Below, one piece after another: positions 58,498 through 64,000 of a DNA stretch of 64,000 bases. Within the stretch, counting starts at the first letter, position 1; the number at the start of each line of letters is the position of its first letter. The DNA comes from Spongilla lacustris. Lineage: Eukaryota > Porifera > Demospongiae > Spongillida > Spongillidae. Under the pieces are notes generated by a model. It saw nothing but the letters and a program-made list of their open reading frames with translations. It ran no database searches and was not told the origin of the DNA. The stretch lies in NCBI GenBank assembly GCA_949361645.1, contig OX442434.1:1046104-1110103 (forward strand), read 5' to 3'. The translations under genes and the position numbers were made by a program.

Positions 58498-61477
58498 TTA
58501 GGAGCTGTTCTCAAGCCCTTGTGAATCTAATGATGTCATCATGCGTAATAGTTGACTTCGCTGTGTAGGGTTCAGTCTCTGGCCAGCCTGCACCAGACAG
58601 TCCACGGCTACATCAGGGTTGCTTGCCAACAGGCTAAGAGTGTGTGTGAGCGAGAGAGAGATACTAGCCACCGGGGTCACACACCTCCACTGCGACCTAC
58701 GTGTTGACTTCTCTCAGGACATGGTGCCTCTTCACACAGGCTGTGTTCTGCATCAGTATGGATTGGCTATTGTTTTTCACCTGTTCCTCCAGCCAGGAGT
58801 TGACTGCTTCATTGTTGTCCCAGAGATAGGCCTGCGGGGGGGGGGGGGGGGGGGGGGCACACACACACCCAGGAGAGACTCAGATTACTAGTTGCACATA
58901 CATATAACGCTTTGAACCACACACACATGCTTATGACTATAGGCTATGAGTGTAGCTTTCTTGTTACACACATTTTCAGTTCCTTTGCTCTCCACAAACC
59001 ATCGCCTTAGCAACTGCACAGCCTCGGCAACAGGCAGTGTTGGATCTGCCTCTCTTATCATGGCCACAGCCTGCTGTTCAAGGAGGCGTCGCCTCAGGCG
59101 CCAGTAAAAGAACTGTCGAGACGTCTTCCAGTCCAGGATGTCCTAAAGGGATGGGATCCCACACACCCAGTGATAGATCTGGCTGGCTGTGGGGTCATTA
59201 GGGAGAGGCGGACTTACTGAAATGACTCCCTTCTCCTTCATCCTGCCTGGTGTGTCATGGAGCTCGGCAAACTGCACAGCTACTTGGTGGTAGATGGAGG
59301 ACAACATCTCCTCTCTCGTGGTAAGCTCCTCCTGGCATGCCTTTAGCTCACTAGTGGATAGCTCTGAGAGGGAGAAGGAAATCAGGGAGGATGGGGAGGA
59401 AGGGAAGGGGAGGGAGGAGGGGGTAGGGAGGGAGGAGGGAGTAGGGAGGGAAGGGGAGGGAGGAGGGAAGGATAGGGGTAGGGAGGGGAGGGAGGAGGGA
59501 AGGATAGGGGTAGGGAGGGGAGGGAGGAGGGGGTAGGGAGGGGAAGGGGAGGGAGGAGGGGGGAGGGGAGGGAAGGGGAGGGAGGGGGAGAATCAATTTA
59601 AGAGAGTTTGTGAGTGTGCAAGGGAATTTAGGGAGGGGGGAGGTAAGGGGGAGCATGTGGAATGGGAATGGAAGGGAAAGGGTTACAACCTTAGAGTACA
59701 GTATCATATGCCATCAACAAAGGATGAGGAAACAGACAGGGGATTTGCTACGTATTCACATATGGCCACACCCACCTGGTGATTTCATTTTTAACAGCAG
59801 TTCAGCATAACGTTTGTCCAGACGTGACATGGTTTTCACCAAGTCTTTAGATTTGAATTTAATTTCAACAGTCCCTTCTGGTTCCAAGACACCCCCACTG
59901 CTTTCACGATCTGTGTGCGTGCGTGGTTGGTGTACGTGTGCAATCATATGTGCAAATTGTATGGGTATGTACGTCTTAAAGGTCATAGGTCTGGGAAGGA
60001 GGTGGTGGGCGTGGTCTTCCACGCACCGTCATTGTGCACACCCACCTGCGTACATCTCCATCTGATCAGGGTTGATGGTGGGATCCACGACGACCCAAGC
60101 CCCGCCCCTCAGCTCCCCGTGGGGCGGCATGTATATGAACACAGGTCTGGTATAGGTCCTTAGCGCGTCCACTATCATGGCCCCATACTTGAGCACCTCA
60201 TGGTACATATCTGGTTACAAAGGGTTAATGGGAGAGGCCCCTGTCATGTCAGATGTGCACACAACATACACATACACACAAACACATGCTTGCATACTGG
60301 CACATACACACATGCAAGAAAACAACTACAAATACAACATACCACTACAGCCTAACACCTAATTAATGCACACCTCTTGCAACGCCCATACCATTACAGA
60401 CTAACACCTAATTAATGCACACCTCTTGCAACGTCCATACCATTACAGCCTACCACCTAATTAATGCACACCTCTTGCAACGTACAGCCTAACATTTAAT
60501 TAATGCACACCTCTTGCAATGCCCATACCATTACAGCCTAACACCTAATTAATGCACGCCTCTCACACTCACCTCTCATGCCCCCCGAGAAGCCCCTCCA
60601 GTTGGCAAATATGAAGAGAGATATCTCCTCCCTACTCATGTCCCCTATGGCCTGGGCAGTCTTGAAGGCGGAGTCTGGGTACCACACCTGGCCCGCCTGA
60701 GAGAGGACCTTTGTTTCCGAGTCCGGATTTGCTGGATCGGCAGGTATCACACACTCCATGGAGCGCGTTTCCACGGCGATCACACCACATGGTATCCCCC
60801 CTAGCCTGGCGCGACCAGTCACAACGGTCTGGGCCCAAGGGGACAGCGTCTCAATAAAACTTCCTTGGTCGAAAAAGCCACTCTCCCATTCCGTTGTTCC
60901 TGTGGTGGACACAGGTGAAAGGAAAGCTCATAGCATGAAACAAGCTCATTTCAACTGCACACTACACCTCGATACCACTACCACCACACCCACACCACAC
61001 CCACACCATACCCACACCACACCACACCATACCTGGTTTTGTTCTGCCCCCTAGCATCCAGCGAGGGTCATAGGCCACAGTGGTGGGGGCAAAGTCCACC
61101 GTTCTGCTAACAGGGTCCAGCACAGGCATGATGGGGAGTGGGCCGTGACGAGACTTAGGGGGAGGAGTGTGGGGCGGGGCACAAAGCATGATGATGATGA
61201 TGTCATCAAGGGGAACATGAGGTTACCTTGGGTACAAAGGCCAACCAGTTTAATATGGCGAGCACTCCTTCAACATCACTGGGTACAGTTAAGTGGCTGA
61301 CACCTGTAACCATAGGAACAACAGGTGCAGCATATGCAGTGACACAACACATACACACACATACATACACACACACACACATACACACATACACACACAC
61401 ACATACACACATACACACACACACATATACACACACACACATACATACACACACACACACATACACACATACACACA

Positions 61478-61509
<32 letters not shown>

Positions 61510-61531
61510 TACACACACATACACACACACA

Positions 61532-61578
<47 letters not shown>

Positions 61579-61649
61579 ACACACACACACACACACATAC
61601 ACACACACACATACACACACACACACACACATACACACACATACACACA

Positions 61650-61709
<60 letters not shown>

Positions 61710-63162
61710 ACCTACCATTGTTGTACATTATCTGTACTCCACCTAGCTGTGCATTAGAGGAGTAAACCTCCCTCCCAAGTACCTAGGTGTGATTCAGTAC
61801 ACACACACACACACACACACACATAGAGAGATGTTTAAGGACAAAAGAGCAAAGCGATCACCATGGTTACCTTATTGAGGGCCCCCGCCCCCGTGAGGAT
61901 GATATGTGAGTTCTCCACCTGGATGACCCTCTGTCCTAGCCTGAGGAGATAGGCACCAATGCCTACTGCACGACAGGTCACCTGCACACCCCCATAGGCA
62001 CACACCCACACACATATACACATGAATGGTGGCACTACCACATTTACATAAAGCACATGCATACAGGCATGCATGTATATATATATATATATAAACACAC
62101 ATGCACATCCCTCTCAAATTAAAATATCACACGACCTTCACTCACCATACTGAGGGTGCAGACTTCGTTGTAAGCTTGTGAAGTCTCCCCTGCTATCATG
62201 CCAGAGCCCCTCAGGTTCTCCACACCCAGGCCGTCCTTCTTGCCAATGACTGTGGTGATCTTGTATCGCGCTTCTCCTCCTTCGTTGATCAGCTCTGTCA
62301 TCACACTGCTGCTCACCTGAGATCACATGATACCACATGTAATGGTCACATGGTATAGGTACATGAGTCTGGTGATCTCACTTTCACATAGTCGCCTGGG
62401 GTCAGGTACAGATACTTGAATCCCTGAGGAGGAGGGGGGGAGAAGGGAGGAGGAGGGGGAGAAGGGAGGAGGAGGGGGAGAAGGGAGGAGGAGGGGGAGA
62501 AGGGAGGAGGAGGGGGAGAAGGGAGGAGGAGGGGGAGAAGGGAGGAGGAGGGGGAGAAGGGAGGAGGAGGGGGAGAAGGGAGGAGGAGGGGGAGAAGGGA
62601 GGAGGAGGGGGAGAAGGGAGGAGGAGGGGGAGAAGGGAGGAGGAGGGCAGAAGGGAGGAGGACTAAATTAAAATCATGGGCCCCTCACCCTTAGTTATTC
62701 CCCTTCATGATGGAAGGGGAAAGCATATACTTTTTTTTCAAGAATTTGTTGGCCATATCCTTCCCCCCCCCCACCCCTTCCTCTGCCCCCCCCCCCCCCC
62801 CCCCCCCCCCCCAGGCACCTTATCAGGACACTGAGGGTCCACCCATGCAACATGGAACAGCTGCTTCAGCTCTTCTGCCAGCCCAATGCGAGCCCCACTG
62901 TTGGCTGCAATGTAGATGCGAGGCAGTCCTTCCTTCCTGCTAAGCTCAGAGGCCAGCTGTAGTGTGTGTGTGTGTGTGGGGGGGCATTAATTAGAGGCAG
63001 ATACTACCCATACAGCGGCTAGACCTTGTAGAGCAGGTCCTCTTGTGGTCCAAATGAGCCGATCTGGTGTGTGATGTCATTGGCAATCAAAATGACCTCA
63101 CGACCATTGGGGAACTCTGGTGTTAGCATAAAGAGTCTCCAGGCAACCATCCCAACCTAAGA

Positions 63163-63215
<53 letters not shown>

Positions 63216-63473
63216 ATAAAATAGTTGAATTGTGCCAGATATTTAAAATTTACCTAAATTTAACATTTAAACATTGAAACAAATAACTGTTGTAATATTG
63301 CAAATTAATTCCTACGTATAATATCCAATGAACAGATATGTTTACATCATGGGCATGTAATAACATATATGTGTGTGTATATGTGTATGTGTGTGTATGT
63401 GTGCATGTATGCATGCATGTATGCATGTATGCATGTATGTATGTATGTATGCATGTATGTATGTATGTATGTA

Positions 63474-63524
<51 letters not shown>

Positions 63525-64000
63525 ATGTGATCACAGGGGGCTTACATCATTCTCCCCGGGGACCCTGTTGATCGTACGCAGCTGCCCCTGGTCGTCCACC
63601 ACAAGTTCTGTGGACTTTAGTACATTGTCCTGCGAAGGTATGGTCACCGTACCCAGACCTGACCTCTGCACCTTCTGGGCAAACAGCTCCCATTTCTTCA
63701 TCAGGCTCTGAGGTCAAAGTGCATAACAAACAACAGTGACACAGCCAAAATGCATGCAACCCTGCCACAATGCCCCTCCCCTCAGCAGTGACCACAATGC
63801 CCCTCCCCTCAGCCCCCTAGCAGTGACCACAATGCCCCTCCCCTCTGCCCCCTAGCAGTGACCACAATGCCCTCCCCTCTGCCCCCTAGCAGTGACCACA
63901 ATGCCCCTCCCCTCTGCCCCCTAGCAGTGACCACAATGCCCCTCCCCTCTGCCCCTAGCAGTGACCACAATGCCCCCTCCCCTCTGCCCCCTAGCAGTGA
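58498..64000 (-). CDS. ACACA: Acetyl-CoA carboxylase, C-terminal (carboxyltransferase) part
   Basis: The enzyme makes malonyl-CoA for fatty-acid synthesis. Only the C-terminal part is inside the window; the gene continues beyond 64000. Exons from the right are [234 protein letters not shown] and [20 protein letters not shown]. The stop is at 58498. The SGARIG and NWRGFSGG blocks are carboxyltransferase hallmarks. One ACC gene is typical of invertebrates. It is convergent with the MANSC gene, 91 bases apart. Confidence 0.96.
58838..58857. repeat. Poly-G run
   Basis: About 20 G followed by a CA tract, in an ACC intron. Confidence 0.93.
59393..59600 (-). repeat. G-rich minisatellite at an ACC acceptor
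   Basis: Variants of GGGAGGGAGGAGGGGGTAGG. On the coding strand it is a pyrimidine tract leading into the acceptor TTCCTTCTCCCTCTCAG. Confidence 0.88.
60355..60560. repeat. ~49-base minisatellite (ACACCTAATTAATGCACACC)
   Basis: Four to five copies of CATTACAGCCTAACACCTAA followed by TTAATGCACACCTCTTGCAA and CGCCCATAC, in an ACC intron ending next to the donor of the NWRGFSGG exon. Confidence 0.92.
61335..61708. repeat. Long (CA)n/(TACA)n tract
   Basis: About 370 bases of CA with TACACA interruptions, filling an ACC intron between the exon encoding [12 protein letters not shown] and the exon upstream. Confidence 0.95.
62427..62660 (-). repeat. 19-base minisatellite (AGGAGGAGGGGGAGAAGGG) at an acceptor
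   Basis: Twelve almost perfect copies. On the coding strand it is a pyrimidine tract running into the acceptor CTCCTCCTCAG|GGATTCAAG of the exon encoding [14 protein letters not shown]. Confidence 0.95.
62764..62812. repeat. Poly-C tract
   Basis: Two C runs of about 10 and 28 bases, separated by ACCCCTTCCTCTG. Confidence 0.93.
63163..63209. repeat. (GT)n microsatellite
   Basis: About 22 GT units in an ACC intron, next to the exon encoding [10 protein letters not shown]. Confidence 0.93.
63367..63524. repeat. (TGTA)n/(TGCA)n and (GT)n tract
   Basis: ATGTATGCATG tetranucleotide repeats followed by about 22 GT units, in an ACC intron. Confidence 0.93.
63770..64000. repeat. 35-base minisatellite (CAGTGACCACAATGCCCCTC)
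   Basis: At least six copies of CAGTGACCACAATGCCCCTC followed by CCCTCTGCCCCCTAG. The array runs off the window edge. Confidence 0.94.

Noticed and set aside
61206..61757. Cys/Val or His/Thr repeat proteins
   Set aside because: Translations of the CA microsatellite; the flanking [11 protein letters not shown] piece belongs to acetyl-CoA carboxylase.

Overview
The window is nuclear DNA from an invertebrate animal. The genes are spliced (many introns are only 35-65 bases), and several encode animal-type proteins: a Bcl-2-like protein, an M-Ras-type GTPase and a MANSC-domain receptor-like protein. No prokaryotic operons, CRISPR arrays or insertion sequences are visible. The small introns and about one gene per 3.5 kb would fit an early-branching animal such as a sponge, but that is inference. 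Two 200-base N runs (7318-7517 and 51301-51500) are assembly gaps.

Layout, left to right (- and + are strands): non-coding flank with a minisatellite (1-1905); COPB1 (-); NDUFB8 (+); M-Ras-like (-); calcyphosin-2-like (-); TNPO3 (-); SNRPE (+); an HMG-box/zinc-finger protein (-); an unrecognised Ser/Thr/Pro-rich protein (-); EFCAB6-like (+); MINPP1-like (-); a PH-domain protein with repeated Tyr motifs (+); MPPE1/Cdc1-like (-); a small TPX2-like protein (-); a Bcl-2-like protein with long extensions (-); the 5' part of a PAT1 (PATL1) gene (+), interrupted by a gap; possible orphan exons (-); PSMA1 (-); a MANSC-domain type I membrane protein (+); and the C-terminal part of acetyl-CoA carboxylase (-), running off the right edge.

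The genes are mostly unrelated housekeeping and signalling functions (vesicle coats, complex I, nuclear import of SR proteins, snRNP core, proteasome, lipid synthesis, mRNA decay). They do not form one pathway. The order is typical of compact genomes. Six head-to-head pairs have start codons about 90-580 bases apart, and several tail-to-tail pairs have stop codons only about 90-170 bases apart.

The most striking property is that many introns are filled by a private minisatellite or microsatellite that begins or ends at a splice site. G-rich sense-strand arrays tend to touch the 5' donor and pyrimidine-rich arrays tend to touch the 3' acceptor. In the MINPP1-like gene one intron is about 33 copies of a unit containing a donor-like GTGAGTACC. 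The most interesting single gene is the Bcl-2-like protein at 46501-48851, with recognisable BH3, BH1 and BH2-like motifs inside a predicted 691-residue chain. Splice models were made by eye from reading frame, GT/GC-AG signals and remembered family sequences, so small internal exons may be missed.
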